Source of the DNA: Mansonella perstans
Lineage: Eukaryota > Nematoda > Chromadorea > Rhabditida > Onchocercidae
DNA: 64,000 nt
Assembly (NCBI GenBank): GCA_037074765.1
Contig: JBAMDO010000092.1
Span: 1 to 64,000, forward strand
Reading direction: 5' to 3'
Part shown: positions 24,687 through 38,161 of the stretch, in pieces
Layout of the letters: each line of letters begins with the position of its first letter
Numbering within the stretch: the stretch's first letter is position 1
Notes under the pieces: generated by a model
Seen by the model: the letters and a program-made list of their open reading frames with translations, nothing else
Database searches by the model: none
Told to the model about the DNA's origin: nothing
Position numbers and translations under genes: made by a program

Positions 24687-27600
24687 TATACCTGTGAGCA
24701 ACGTATCATATAATTCAATTATTTAGGATGATAAGATTTGAGTATATCACGATTTATCACGCGAAACTTTTGTGCAACATCTGTTTATATATATATATAT
24801 ATATATATATCATTCGTTTTTCTAACTAAATTTTTCCATACGTTTCACCTATTTCGCTTGTTCTGTATACTAATTTTAATAGCATTTTATTCTAATTAGG
24901 CTTTATGCATAATTTTCTTTTGACTTAGTATTCAAATACACACTGAAATCCACTAAATTCCATTTATAATAAAATGCTTTAAGTCGTATTTACTCACAAT
25001 TTTTCATTCATTCTCAAACAATAAAAGAATTAAATAATAAAAAAACTTTCTACAAATTTTACGAACTTAATAAAACGTGCATTTTATTTATGCATTCTTT
25101 TTTCATCAACACCGTCAATCTTTATCACTTATATACTCTCTAATCTTTTCCATCTTAAGTTTTCATCGAATGCTTTTCATTTTGTCAACCAAATATGGAA
25201 AATAGGAAATGATAGAAGCCTATAGCAATTTATGCTAACAATCGGATTTTATAGGTTTAATCCAATAAAAACTCTTCACTCGGCGGATTTAAAAAAAAAG
25301 TGGCAACAACTTAATCGATTATTCCAATCCTAATATCACTTGTATCGCTTTTCACTTTTCTTAACTGTATGAAAGTTCAGGTACTATGAAAAATAATTCA
25401 GGTGTAAAAATTACTGCTACAGTTTAAGATTTATATACGAATTTATAACTTTGTTAGAATAAAAACACAAATTTGTATCCTATAGCACAAAATTAAGAAC
25501 CATAAGAGTAGCTGAATAATGAATAGAAAAAAACAGGAAAAGGAGGAAAATACGTTAGAAGTCTTGATTAAAGTTTATTTTCAAGTTAATAAATTCTTTA
25601 ATTATTGCAACAAATAAAAGAGCCAAAGTGATCTTTGAATTTAAAAGGAATTCGTAATATTATTGAATACCAAAAATGGCCAAAAAAACAATCAAATAAA
25701 AGTAATAATAAACCTTACATTCACAACACTACAAAACTAAGAGGCCAAGTTGAAAAACTAAAGTCATTGAAAGAATACCGAATGAACGAATTTTAACGAG
25801 CACTAATATATCAAACTTCAGCTTTTCAAAATTTAATATGAGGACGTTAAAGTTTCATTGGTCAATTTGAGGATTGATCTAATCTCTTCTTGTCCCAATT
25901 TTGCATTTATAAAATTGATGTATTTTGGTCGGATCTATAATTCCCGACATTTTCTTGACCAATGACCATTTTAGTTATTTTATTTTTGCAACAAAGGTCA
26001 TAAGGTCATAAAAAATTAATAAGTCATAGGATGCAGAAGTAATAAATTCTGTTAATTTGAAAATAACTTAAATCAAAAATTTCATTAGTTTAAAACGAAA
26101 TTAATGCTTCGCTTGTTTTGTACCTACCGCAGTGGCGATTCCTATTTTAGTTTAGTTCTTGTTGAGTATCCTTGGAAACAACTGCACCAAGTAATTTTTC
26201 ATACGGATCAATTTATAGATTGTAATTAAAATTGAATTGTTTGAATTACAATTTTGTAAAATTAATAGAATAATTAGTCATTTACTTCTGATGTTATGGC
26301 GATGTTTTATTATTTCTTATGTAGCATAAGGTAATTTATTTGGTATCATTTAAACCATTGTGTAAAATTGGAATTATTCCAATTGAAATTTTATAGAATT
26401 TCCCATATGATAATGCAGTGTTACTGATGTTTTTGGTCTACGTTTATAATCATGTTTTATATTTGCTGTGCATGAAGCATTTGTAAAGCGATAATACTTC
26501 GTAAAATTTTTGATTTCATTTATTTCGCATAATTTGCACCTATGAAACTCTCATTGAATTTATTGTTTTTTTTATACAGCTGGTACAAAATTCGTAAAAC
26601 GGAATTTTTTGCAAATACTTTATTTTATGTTTATTCATTTAGATTACTTTAACGGAAATGAATAGCAGATGCAGTTTAACGTTGTAAATGAATCTTACGA
26701 TGATAACGGACGATGAAATTATCTCTCTTTCTTCCTTATAAATGATTGAATTCATAAATTAAATGAAAATTAATTCAAGTGTTTGATATTTACAAATTGC
26801 ATTTATTGTTAGCTTTTTCGTGCTTAAAGTTTTGAAATTTGACTCAAGCTCAAGTTAAATGATATGATATATTGGCTTTTTTATCGAACGAAAAAAACGG
26901 ATGGAACATTTTAGTGCATATTTCATGAAATTGAGTGCATTACATAGTGCCATTTAATATTATACTTTAAAAAACAGAAAAATTAGATGATAAGATTGAC
27001 GGAATCTATAAATGACTGTAAGTAGGCTCTCAAAATCTATAAATGAAATGGACGCATGTACGGTGATTTGAAAAATTGTTGGTAAACAATGAGAAAGTTT
27101 CAATCACAACAAATCTTGAACTTCCCGTGTAAAGTCATACTAATAAAATTCTGTATATGCAAAAAAGATTAAAATTATTGTTTCAACAATTTCAATCTAA
27201 TATGTTCACGCTATATGAAAATAATTGTTGTTTCTGATCGATATAGATTAAGACTTTCATGTTTCCTTTTTTTTTTCCTCAAGAAAGCCATAAAAATTGA
27301 TAGTACAAATTGGAAAATGTCCAAAGTATAGAAGAAAATGAAAAAATTGTTTGATTCCTAAGCAATGATATTAGAATAATTTTTTATATTTTAATATTAA
27401 GCAATATAGATATTTTTGAAATTCTCACTGCTATTTTAGTCAGTTTTATTACTATGTTTTTGGGAAAATTTCATTCTCTAAAATGTACCATTTTTTTTGC
27501 ATGAGTGGTTTCTTTGGGATAATATCTCTAAATGATTTTCATTTATATTGTAACTTTGAATTCATGGATCATTTGTTCTTTAATCCAACAAAAGTTAAAA

Positions 27601-30600
27601 TATCAGTTTCACGATTTTTTTTTTTGCACTTCATCTCATTCTGATTCAACAAAAAATATTCCATGCTTTAAACTTAATTTCATATTTTAATTAGAAGTTA
27701 TAGCATGAGAATACTCATTTGTTTGTTTATCCGGGAAAAAGAAACGACGCACCATTTTCATCTTTCATTTGGTTTTTGAACTTTCATGCACTTTTTAGTA
27801 CTAAGAGGGAAAAACAAAATCCTTAAGTTCAAAAACAACCTATTAGTTTTCATTTTGGTTGATATATTGACTTAGTATTTCGATTTTGTGTATTCCAGTC
27901 TTCATCAATTTCTGACTTTTTTGCACCATTGAATTTTTACTCTTACAATTTTTAATTGTTATAATTGCTCAATTTAAAATCCGGCAATTCTTTTCTTTGT
28001 TGTTAAAAAAGATTTAAACATTTTCATACGAAATTACAACATTTTTCTATCATTCACAAATAAAATGTCTTTTGCCTTTTCCTATATCTCTTTGCTTATT
28101 AAATGAGAATTTGTTGTGTGAGAAAATTGGCTTATTTAAATGGTGAATAAAAATTTAAGGAATCTTTGACTTATAACATTTATGATAAAAATTAATAACA
28201 AAAGATTAAATGGCTAAAATACTCATATACTCAGAGACTCATATACTCATATACTCAGAGAGGATTTTTTTACTTATTATCTCTCGGATCATGATTGTAT
28301 TCATTAGTTTTTTTTTCTCTCTTTGCAGTTGCAGAGTTCTGATCGCATATTTTTAATTTCATGATTAGTTGAAGATATCTTTACGAAAAAACTTTTAAAT
28401 TAAATGAAGTTATTATTAAAAATGGGAAATAAAATCACATTCACTGATTGAGCATTAAATTGCAAACAAAAATGTGCGAATAAAAACTGGTTCCATATAT
28501 AATTTTCACAGCTCTTCATCAATTATTTCTCTTCATTTCCAATTTAAATTTTTATGAGACAATCTAAATAGAAAATCATTTATTATTCATTCGTGAAATA
28601 GTTCAGCTCTATACTACATATTTTAGCTTGAAAGATTTTTTTATTTTTGTTTTATTTTCTTCAACTAATTCATCTAAAATATTTTTTTAGCTGTTTTATT
28701 CTGGTACTTTAAATCAATTCTTTCAAATTGATCTATTGCTATTGGTAGTCTTTTTTTCACAATTAAAATTTTTGCAATTGAAACGTTAGCGTTAACGTTG
28801 TGACAGACTCACATCACATATACACACATGCACAAATACACACACATCCACATACTCGCATGATTACAACTGAATTAAATCGCTACGTATTAACTAAACT
28901 AATTTTTTCTCAACCAATGATTTTTAATATTTGAGCAGTTACGTTTATTCAATTACGTAAGGGTAAGGAAAAAAAAGTTTGACATTCAATTAAAAGTGAC
29001 AATACCACAATAATTCATTTAAAGGAAGTGGTAGAAATAAAAAAAAAAAACGAATACATAGGAATGTTATAAACACATGTGTTATTACACAAATATAGAA
29101 GTGTAAATATTGTTTATACAACATTTGGTTATTTTATTGGCATAAATAATAGGTCGTATACCAGTCTTATTTTCATTCCATACCTGTTCTCATATCACAT
29201 GATATTAATAAATTGATTTTTCTAATATCCTCGACTTTTCCAATATTTTTCCTTTTTTCAATGAATATTTCTATTTTGTTGAATTATTCAATATGTAATT
29301 TACAATAAAACTTTTCGATAATTTGATGAAAATTTCTTTAACTTGTCTGTTTTGATCTGTAAATTTTCTAGTAAGAATTGTAGCAAATTACATTACATTG
29401 TTAATCTTCGAAAATTTTCTACATTACTCTTTCATAAATTCAAAACATTTAATGTATAAGAAAATATCTATTAAGCATAGCTGATATATTAATACTAATT
29501 ACAATCGTTATTGCTAGAGTAATGATTAGTAATTGACAATGGAAATAATAATAACATACTAATAATTACAGTAGTAACAATGACAATAATAATAAATAAA
29601 TAGTACAGTGTTTTTAGCTGTTAGTGCTTTTTTATTCCAGTGTTATTGCAATTATTTTAATGTTTCTTTTGCAATGAAACCATTCAACATTTAATAATAG
29701 AATCCACTGTAATAATTAATATCCGTTTACTCATTTTTTATTAAAAATTTTCCAATTTTTTTATTTGTCTTAAAGTTTCTTTGAAATTTGTTTTCATATC
29801 TCTTCCAGTCAGGATTTGATTGAAAATAATTATTGTCGTAATTACTATTATTATCATTCCAACCGACTTTTCTTGTTGTTGAAAAAAAAATGATGTTAAA
29901 CGATGTTAAGAGAAAAAACATAAATAGCAATAAACAACTGCTACAATTGAATAGTTGGAAGAAAGAGGAGAGGAAAGAGCAGATAAATTGTGTATTGAGG
30001 TGTGATACCTATCTACCTTTCTAATTTGATGAATTCCATTTTTCCTGTCAATACCTAAGTGAATCTTCATACGTGTATATCGATGAGAATTATTTGTGTA
30101 TGTTTATGCATGCGTGTGTGTTTGTTTAAATATGTAGAATATTCAGCAAGTTATACTTATTATTATTCTACTTATATATCTGATTCTTGGTTTTTATTTG
30201 CTTTGAAAAAAAAATTTGTCAAATCTTTTTTAAATGAAATGTTTTTTCATTGATTTTAACGACATTTAATATAAACTTTCATAAATCATTTTCTTTTTGT
30301 TAATTAAAATAACATATCAATTTTTTATGGCATTTATCTTTTTGTATGAGAAAATTTTGTTGACATTAAATGTATTTTGTTGACATTAAATGTTATCAAA
30401 GTCTTTTTCTGGGTGTGTTTCTGCGTGTGTATGTGGTGTGCGTGTGTGCGTGTGTATATATGCGTATATTATATGTAAGTGTATGGTATCTGTTTGTGTA
30501 TGTGTGTATATACGTGGGAGTTTTTATGAAAATGATTTTGTGATTTTTTAAAAACCTATTAAATGAATAAAAAATATTTTTATAATGATTAAAAAAGTGT

Positions 30601-33373
30601 TTAAGATTTTGATTTGTTTAAGGGATATGATTATCATATATGTATCTTGAACAAATTTGGGCATTCAATGAAAATGCAAAATTGACTTTTCTCGCATATG
30701 TTTGTTGAATTTAATAATTTCATTAATGAAATTATATTTCATTTGTTTTTTAGAATTTTTTAAAATGTTACAATATTTGATTACTTATTACGTACACTTG
30801 ATTATTGGCCTGCTTAAAAATAAAATAATCAATCGATGAATTTCATTCTTACTTTAAAATATTAGCAAGAAATATCACTATTGCGTTTCTTCATAGTATT
30901 GTTCCGTTTTCCCATCCTTATCTGTTCAACCATTTAATATTCCCTAAAAAAAAAACAGTACAGGCATGCATATTTTCATTATACTTTAGCTGCAATCAAA
31001 ATAAAAGTTTAAATTAATTTGGAAATTTAATTTATTATTGGCGTATAATACGTCTTAATTTCCATCATCACTACGGATTTGTTGATCCGCTACAGCATTG
31101 TCGGCAGAACTTAAGAATTTTCTCGAATTTTTAAATGATACTTTCGGATATTATTGTTGTGATCCTGAATTTACTGGTTACTGGATTTTTAGAAGAAAAA
31201 GCTTTGCTTCATTATTCTGCTGCTATTCTCAACTTTGCCGTAAATGTTTAATTATTTCATTCCATCCGGTCTATTAAAATTTTTCAAAACGAACGATTAT
31301 TTTTCGCAAAATTTAATTTGCTAATTTGCTCCCTAACACTGCCAAAATTTTATCCAGTAAAAGAACTGCAATTTTTCCTTTTTTTTGGCAATTAATTTTC
31401 AACAAAACATTAAAAAGTTTGATATTTATGTTAGTCTTGTAGTGTACGATGTTTGATACACATTTTTATTTCACGTGATGCTGATTACAAGTTAAAAATA
31501 TCTTTATAATTAAAGTTATTTTTTCCTTTCTTACTCCATTATTGGTTGATTTTTGTTTTAAGCTAAAAGAGCGTCTACTAATTTCACTTATTTATCCATT
31601 AGATATGTTTATCATTGCATAATTGCGAACAATTTTATTTTCTTACTTTTTTTTCTTTCAGTAGAATCTGCTCCTTTAATCATTTCATCATCTAAATGAA
31701 AGGAAAATTTAGCAAAATTTATTTTTATTAATTGGTCCAAAAAAATTTGCTGGTAAACAGAAAGATGAATAAGTAACTTGATAAATAAGTAAGGACGAGA
31801 AAAAGTTTAAGCTGTATGTCAAGAAATGAAAGGCTTATGTGAAAAAAAAATCATTCCGCATGGAGTTATTCGCTTATTCCTACTAATTGGATAATAAATT
31901 ATTGCTGTGTATTAGCATAATATGCAATATATTCTATTTTATTTTGCCACTGATTCACTTGCTTGTTTCTGCTATACCACTTGGTAGGAATTTTCGCTTT
32001 TAACATATATACGCACTTCATTTTATTTTCACATTTTTTTATTATACTTATTTGTTTATTAATTTTTATCGTATGCGTAGTTATTTGTTGACTTGTTTGC
32101 TTATGCAAATTATTTGTTGTTTAATTGAAAAATGCATTTACAATGACACTGAAATGATGATTGTATTCCTCATTTTTGTTTGTTTATTTACTTGTTTTCT
32201 TATTAATTTTTATTCTTCTGCTTACCTACACCTATTTTACAATGTAATCAACAATTTTTTTAAAATAAAAGAGAAAAAAAGAGGAAGAGAAAAGTTAATG
32301 CATATAATAATGGAATCAATTTAAATGAACTTCAATACACTGTTAAATAATGGAATGAATACAAACTGCTTACTAATATTTTTGAATCCTCGTGTTTAAT
32401 TCAGAAAAATGATTATTTAATCACATGATCATATCAAAAAGATCGATAATTCAAATAAATGCCTTTCCCTTTCCCTAATTTCCCTCTCTTGCTCTTTGCT
32501 TTCAATCAACCGCCGGAGATAACGAGGAAAAAAGTTTGTCCATTCATTCATCGAATTTCCGTTATAAGCTCCGGAAGATCTCCCAAATTGGAAAAAAATT
32601 TATTTTTGTCTATTCGTAAGCAATTTATACTGATTTCACTGTTGGATAGTTACATGAAAATGTTTTAAGGAGTGAGTTATATTTTTCTATCTTTCTGTAT
32701 CTTGCATCCCACATTGCTTTCATTGCCAAACGGAAATTAAAATCAATCATTTAAAACGATCGAATTAGAATTAAACTTTTTTTAGCCAAAAAACAAAGTA
32801 TTTGGAAAGTTATACTTACTTCTTAATTTCTTAGCATATTTTAAACTTCAGCAAACTTTCAATTTTTCTTATTCATTCGTTATCGAAAATTATTATTTAT
32901 TATTTTTTCCTTTTAATTTGTTTTGAATAAAATTTTTGCATAATTTTTGCATTTTTACCAAATATCATATATATTTTTCTCGATTTGTATTTTTGTTCTT
33001 CCGAACATTGCTATATATTTGATATTCTAAAAATGCAAGTATTGATGAAAATAATTAAATTTCTTTGTAGAAACTTTTTTCGAGCGTACCTGTGATTTTG
33101 TTCATTTGGTGAAAATTTCTGATTCAATGATTTGAAAAACGATGAGCACATTGGAAAAAGGGCGAAGCTTCAAATTGCAGGTGCACATGATTTTTTTTTT
33201 TGTTGTTATCTTTCATCACGGAACTAAAAATTCAAATTCTACATATTGAAGTCTTTTCGGGAATAGGTGTGAACCATTTTCACTTACATTTGATTAGATT
33301 ATTTAACAGTCCCTAAATACAGAAATAAATTACTCAGTTCATACGCATCTCTTTTTTTTGAATTTTATTTCAG
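24687..33373. other. Gene-poor 8.7-kb block
   Basis: No open frame with recognisable protein features on either strand. It holds an (AT)n tract at 24785-24810, a short tandem repeat of CTCATATACTCAGAGA near 28222-28260, a 20-bp tandem duplication (GTTGACATTAAATGTATTTT type) at 30353-30392, and a degenerate GT-rich tract near 30410-30515. The end of this block (about 33236-33373) is the promoter-side intron or leader of the scramblase-like gene and is duplicated at 48034. Confidence 0.5.
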
Positions 33374-35519
33374 ATGTCGTCAGTGATGGACAAAGTACGT
33401 CGTGGTGTAGCCAAAACAATACAGGCGGCTTCGGAAGGTGAAGTATTTGATGCATTACCGGACTGTGATATTCTTGGGATAGCTAATCGATTCACTATTA
33501 AGATTTTACCTTCTGATAAGTAAGGAGTTACTATATTTGTTTATTAGCTTCAATTATCTTTATAAAATTTCAATTTTTTCCACAATTTTCAAATTTTAGA
33601 TGACTTCAGTATAGTTCTGTAAAAATGTTTGAATGAAAATAAGCATAGTTATGTTTCATTTTTCACTTATTTTTTCTCTCTGCCTGATAATATACTTCAT
33701 CGATGATAATCAGCATGCTTACATAAGCTATCAAAAGTCTTCAACGTATTAATAGCTGCCATTCTATCCTGAAAAAGTGATTTATAATTTCGAGATTGAA
33801 TTGAGAACTTAGTAATATTACTTCGGTATTATTTCGATTTCGTTAAAAGTTATTGAATTTTATCGTTCTCCAATGCTATACATTTTTAGAAAAGCGATTT
33901 TTTTCTTTCTGTCATTTCATTGTGAAATATATTTTCGAAAAAATTGGAACAATCAAAGTAAACAAGTGATGCATTAGCTTCAAGAACATGTAGAATTACA
34001 GTTCGAGAAAAAGAAAATGCAAAGCTTTGAATAGGAACTAACTCTTCACTTTGATAGCCATCGTTTCTAATTTGGTTTACATACAGACTAAAAGGTCATA
34101 AATTATCCATTTACAATAAACATAGCCATAGTTTTTAACAACCATTAAACAATCATAAACAATCACTAGTGTGAAATTGATTTCAGTTCAATACTTCACG
34201 GCTTATTTAATTTGATGCGAAGCAAAACAAATTTCAATTATGGAAAATTTATATTGATCAAGATTTTTTTTCTTTTGGATCAAATGACAAAAATCAGCAA
34301 AAGTTTCTTTTCTAGGTTGAAGCCTTGTGTATCCGCTTTCACACCGATCCATCTTGTAATTAAAGCTAAAAAAGGCAGTCGTCAAATTGTCTACAACTGT
34401 GAAATGATCGCTGCTCAAGGTCTTATCGTTAAAACATTACGAGGCAATACGGTAATGGAAATACGATTACCAGATAATTCTCAAAATTCTATGGGTAAAA
34501 TTTTGCATCCTGCTGGATCAACTCTGTATAAGGTATACTTTAAACACGCATTCTTTAAGAATAACAATGCTAACAATTGAATGTCCCAAAATTTTGCACG
34601 AAAAATGGGTTTGAAAATAGTTATTTGAAAATGAATTATGGATGCAAAGTTTTCAGAGAAATTTTAAGAAAGAAAAAATCCTTTACTTATTTTTATTTAG
34701 ATTAAACAAATAAAAGACCAATTTGATCGAAAATTTGTGGTTTTAAAATTTGGCGAGCCATTCATGAATGTTGTCAATACACCGATTGCACAGGTAAATA
34801 ATTTTAATCTTTAATAATCAAATAAAACTTTAGCTGTTTTTTTTTCAATACTTTTTTTTTCTTTTTTTGATGAATTGCAAAAAAATTTTTGGACAGCATC
34901 TGTTTCAGATTTTTGGATCATTTAGCAATATATTGCGATATTTCTACCTCATCAATGCTGATCAAACACTGGAATTTTTCAACTTAAATAATGTAAAGAT
35001 TGGTTTTGTGAGGCCTTCATATTTTTCAACAGCCAAATCTGTCATTATTAATTTCAGGTTTCATTTGTGCACCTCATTTTGAAATTTCGCAAGAAATCGA
35101 ATAGGAACTAATTTCTTTTAAGAATCAAGAATGATTTTTTGTTTAAAATTACTGATCTAATATTTCTTTTCTTTTTTATATGAATATTTTAGATTAAGAA
35201 ATGTGATATTTGTTCATTTTTTATGATAAAATACTAAATAGTTAACGAAATATCTCATGACTGTGAAAAGTAGCCTGCCATATGAACTTATATTTTCGTA
35301 TCTCTTCCAGTCGTAAAATTTCTGTAGCGAAATTTGTAATCCGAGTGTTAATTTAGTTAATTCAAAGAGGAAAATGACTAAACTTTTGAAATTCTAAATT
35401 TTAGTGACGAAGCAAAAGCAGTTCAAGAACGAGCTGCCATGCTAGGCGCAAGCATATTGTTTTTAATTGTTGCTGTTCGACCGGAATATGGTACCATGCT
35501 CCAGAATACACTGCACTAA
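33374..35519 (+). CDS. Small tubby/scramblase-like fold protein, tentative
   Basis: Five exons: 33374-33519, 34316-34532, 34701-34793, 34909-35057 and 35405-35519. They total 720 nt (239 residues) with all phases consistent. The ATG directly follows a TTTATTTCAG acceptor. The order of features resembles phospholipid scramblases: an N-terminal segment, alternating hydrophobic strands (FTPIHLVIKAK, GLIVKTLRGNTVMEIRLP), a glycine-containing MGKILHP strand, a later IGFV strand, then KAVQERAAMLGASILFLIV, like the scramblase KAVMIGACFLIDF tail. The palmitoylation-type Cys clusters and a convincing calcium-binding loop of classical scramblases are not visible. The family call therefore rests on the overall pattern only; the alternative is a nematode-specific protein. 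The gene itself is well supported by splicing. Confidence 0.6.
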
Positions 35520-36449
35520 GATGAAACTACCGATGTTTGTTGAAATTTGCTAGATTTATCGTCAAATATTAGGTAAATGACAGTATCTCAGTGACAGTTA
35601 ATCATTACTAATACGGTAGCATATTATATGTGAGAATCTATCTATGTCTCCTCTATTACTTCATTCTGCTTGCTATTTGTATTTTTTCGGTGACATCGAT
35701 CGATTGCAAATTTTTTTAAATATGTATCTAAGGGGGAAAAAGAGAAACGGTGGAGGGTGTTTTGTATTTTCCTCACCGAAATGCTTTTTTTTCTTATCAT
35801 TCGTATCTGCAACACAAGAAAGTCAGTTACACAACTTCAAGTGAATGAAAAGAATTTGACTGAAATGATTAGAACACATAAAATAATGCCAAGTCAGGAT
35901 TTCTTCAGCGATATTATTGATGGCCTGCAGTGATGAAAAAAGGAGATAATCTGGCAAGTAAAAATTTTTACGAAATGTATTGACAAAAATCATTGAAGTG
36001 GGACTTGTAGTTTTTAGCCGACCAGAATTAGCTAGGCATATTTCATTTTGTATGCTGTTCAGATCTTTTGCAGACTTGAAGCTTTTCTTGGATTTTGATC
36101 AACTGTTCAACCGCTCACTGTGAGTTCGCATTTTGGTTAAATTACCAATATATTTTATACCAAGCAATTGTCAAATGCAGCTCACTCACTTTTTGTTTGA
36201 AAAACACTAAGTTTAAATTTGAACAGGGTCGTTCTCTAGAATTACCGCCATTTTTTTTATTGTTGGAGATGATGGCGAATGATAATTTCTCCGGGAGGAA
36301 ATAATAGTCATTTCAACCGAATAGGATTCAACAATTATTAGAAATTTGCTGTTTATGGCAAATGAGATGTGACCATTGAACAAAACAGATTTCACAAAGA
36401 GATTTTGATACTCATGAATGGCTAAAAATAAGGAAAACTTGATAATCAC
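35520..36449. other. Intergenic, no gene recognised
   Basis: Short spacer between the scramblase-like gene and the inverted LTR copy. No recognisable coding pattern or RNA gene was seen. Confidence 0.45.
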
Positions 36450-36965
36450 AAACACATGCTAATGGCCAGCTTAACCTCCGCGATGATCTTTATAACCTGG
36501 ACATATATATATAAATCCTACATAGACTTTTTTTTACACCAAACATGCCTCGGACGCTCCTTTGTGCACAGCTACACCATGACGATTAGGTGATAATTTA
36601 CCTCTTCTTTTTGCTTTCTCACACTTCAGCATTGCCCCCAATTTTACGAGTACAAATAACTTGAAATTAATACTATAAAATTTAGTTGATAAGTGTGTAA
36701 GTGAACATAACGAAGAATTTTCATTGACTAAAATGTGAGAAACAATAAGGAAATCCAGAAAAACGATGTTTACGTACATATGAGACAAAAATGAGCTGAA
36801 TAATATATAAGCAATTGAAAAATAATAACAGGACTAGATTTTTGAAACGAAACAAGGAATAATTAAATAAAAATTGGTTGATAGAAAATACAAGAAATCA
36901 ACAATACCAGAAATTGCAATGGATTTTAGTTTGAAATGCATTGCCTTTTACTTTATTGCATACAG
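36450..36965 (-). repeat. LTR-like segment, inverted, downstream of zinc-finger copy 3
   Basis: Reverse-complement homologue of the LTR-like segments at 9336-10120 and 52462-52980, sharing the TCTGGTATTG block, a GTCAATGAAAATTCTTCG block (the AATAAA is changed here) and GGAGGTTAAGCTGGCCATT at its distal end. It again lies directly downstream of a zinc-finger gene and in the same orientation as that gene. Confidence 0.6.
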
Positions 36966-37079
36966 CGCAGTAGAAAAGAAGTTTTTTTTAATGGATTACC
37001 AAGTATGATTGCAAATTCTATATTCTACAGGAAATTTTTTCGTTTTTTCATCCTGTTGTTTTCTGACCTGTCATATTCG

Positions 37080-38130
37080 TTGTTTATGAATTTTTATCTT
37101 ATGATTTTTCAAATTCAATGAAACACTGAAATTTCTGTTGCATATATCAAAAGTTAGACGGCTTCTCACCAGTATGAGTTCTCTTATGGATTTTCAAACT
37201 GCTTGAATGAGAAAAATTTCTGTTGCATGTCAAACAAGAAAAGAGTTTCTCACCAGTATGAGTTCTCTTATAGGTTTTCAAATTGTCTAGCCTAGAAAAA
37301 TTTCTGTTGCATGTCAAACAAGAGTAGGGCTTCTTACCAGTATGAATTCTCTCATGGTTTTCAAATTGTTTAGCCGAGAAAATCTTTTGTTGCATGTCAA
37401 ACAAGGGTAAGGCTTCGCTCCGTAATGAGTTTTCATATGGTTGCACATATTTGATACTTTCTTTTGGCATACCTTACACGCCTTTTTCCTCGTATCTTTT
37501 TGTTCAGCATTCTTTTCTTAGTTTGCTGAGTTTATTTCGTTCGTACCCATCGCTCTTTCATTTATTTCTTCCGGTAATAAGACCTTTATTGATGGTAATA
37601 TTTGTTTCTCAGTTACTGCTTGCGCTGGTAAACTTAGCGGTTCAATATGTTTTTTTGGCAGTGATAAATCCAGCGGCTCTATTTGTTCCGGTTGTGCTTC
37701 CTCAAATGATAGAAATTATCAATCTCACACTCCATCAAAATTTTGAAGTCCTCGAAATATCGCAATGCTGTTTGTTTTTATTTTAACATCTAATGAACTT
37801 ACGGTAATTTAGTGTTGCCAAGTTGTAGAACGAAGAAGAAAAAATAGTTGAAATACATATCGATGACAGTAATTCCTTTGCCAATTCTGAAAAATGGAAA
37901 ATTTTCTTCCACTAAAAAGAGAACAGTCAAACATTCATTGCTGATATATTATCCTCATCTCCCACTTAATCGAATAGATCCAATCGTTGAAAGCAAACTT
38001 TGCACAAATTGCATAGCTAAAGAGTTTAATAGATAATTTTGTTGGAAAAAGACTATTGTACATTTATGAAACCCAAAATTTCCGACAACTGAGATTTTTT
38101 GCAAAAATGAATGGAACAGAACTTATTGAA
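37080..38130 (-). pseudogene. C2H2 zinc-finger gene, copy 3, broken
   Basis: Minus-strand relative of the copy 4 gene with the same exon plan (MQF start complement at 38012-38014, middle exon near 37805-37910, finger exon below 37710). It carries a TAA at 37518-37520 where copy 4 has a Gln codon. It also has a one-base loss near 37360 in the first finger (ATTTGAAAACCATG instead of AAACCCATG) and a one-base gain near 37155 before the last finger. Remaining fingers include [15 protein letters not shown] and [15 protein letters not shown]. Homology begins about 30 bp after the stop codon of the sphingosine kinase gene. It is unlikely to make a full protein. Confidence 0.8.
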
Positions 38131-38161
38131 TGAAAAAAAACGCATCAATTATTAACAGTAA

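Noticed and set aside
37394..37786. A 130-codon plus-strand frame
   Set aside because: It is the antisense shadow of zinc-finger copy 3; similar shadows occur at 8330-8806 and 51726-51989.
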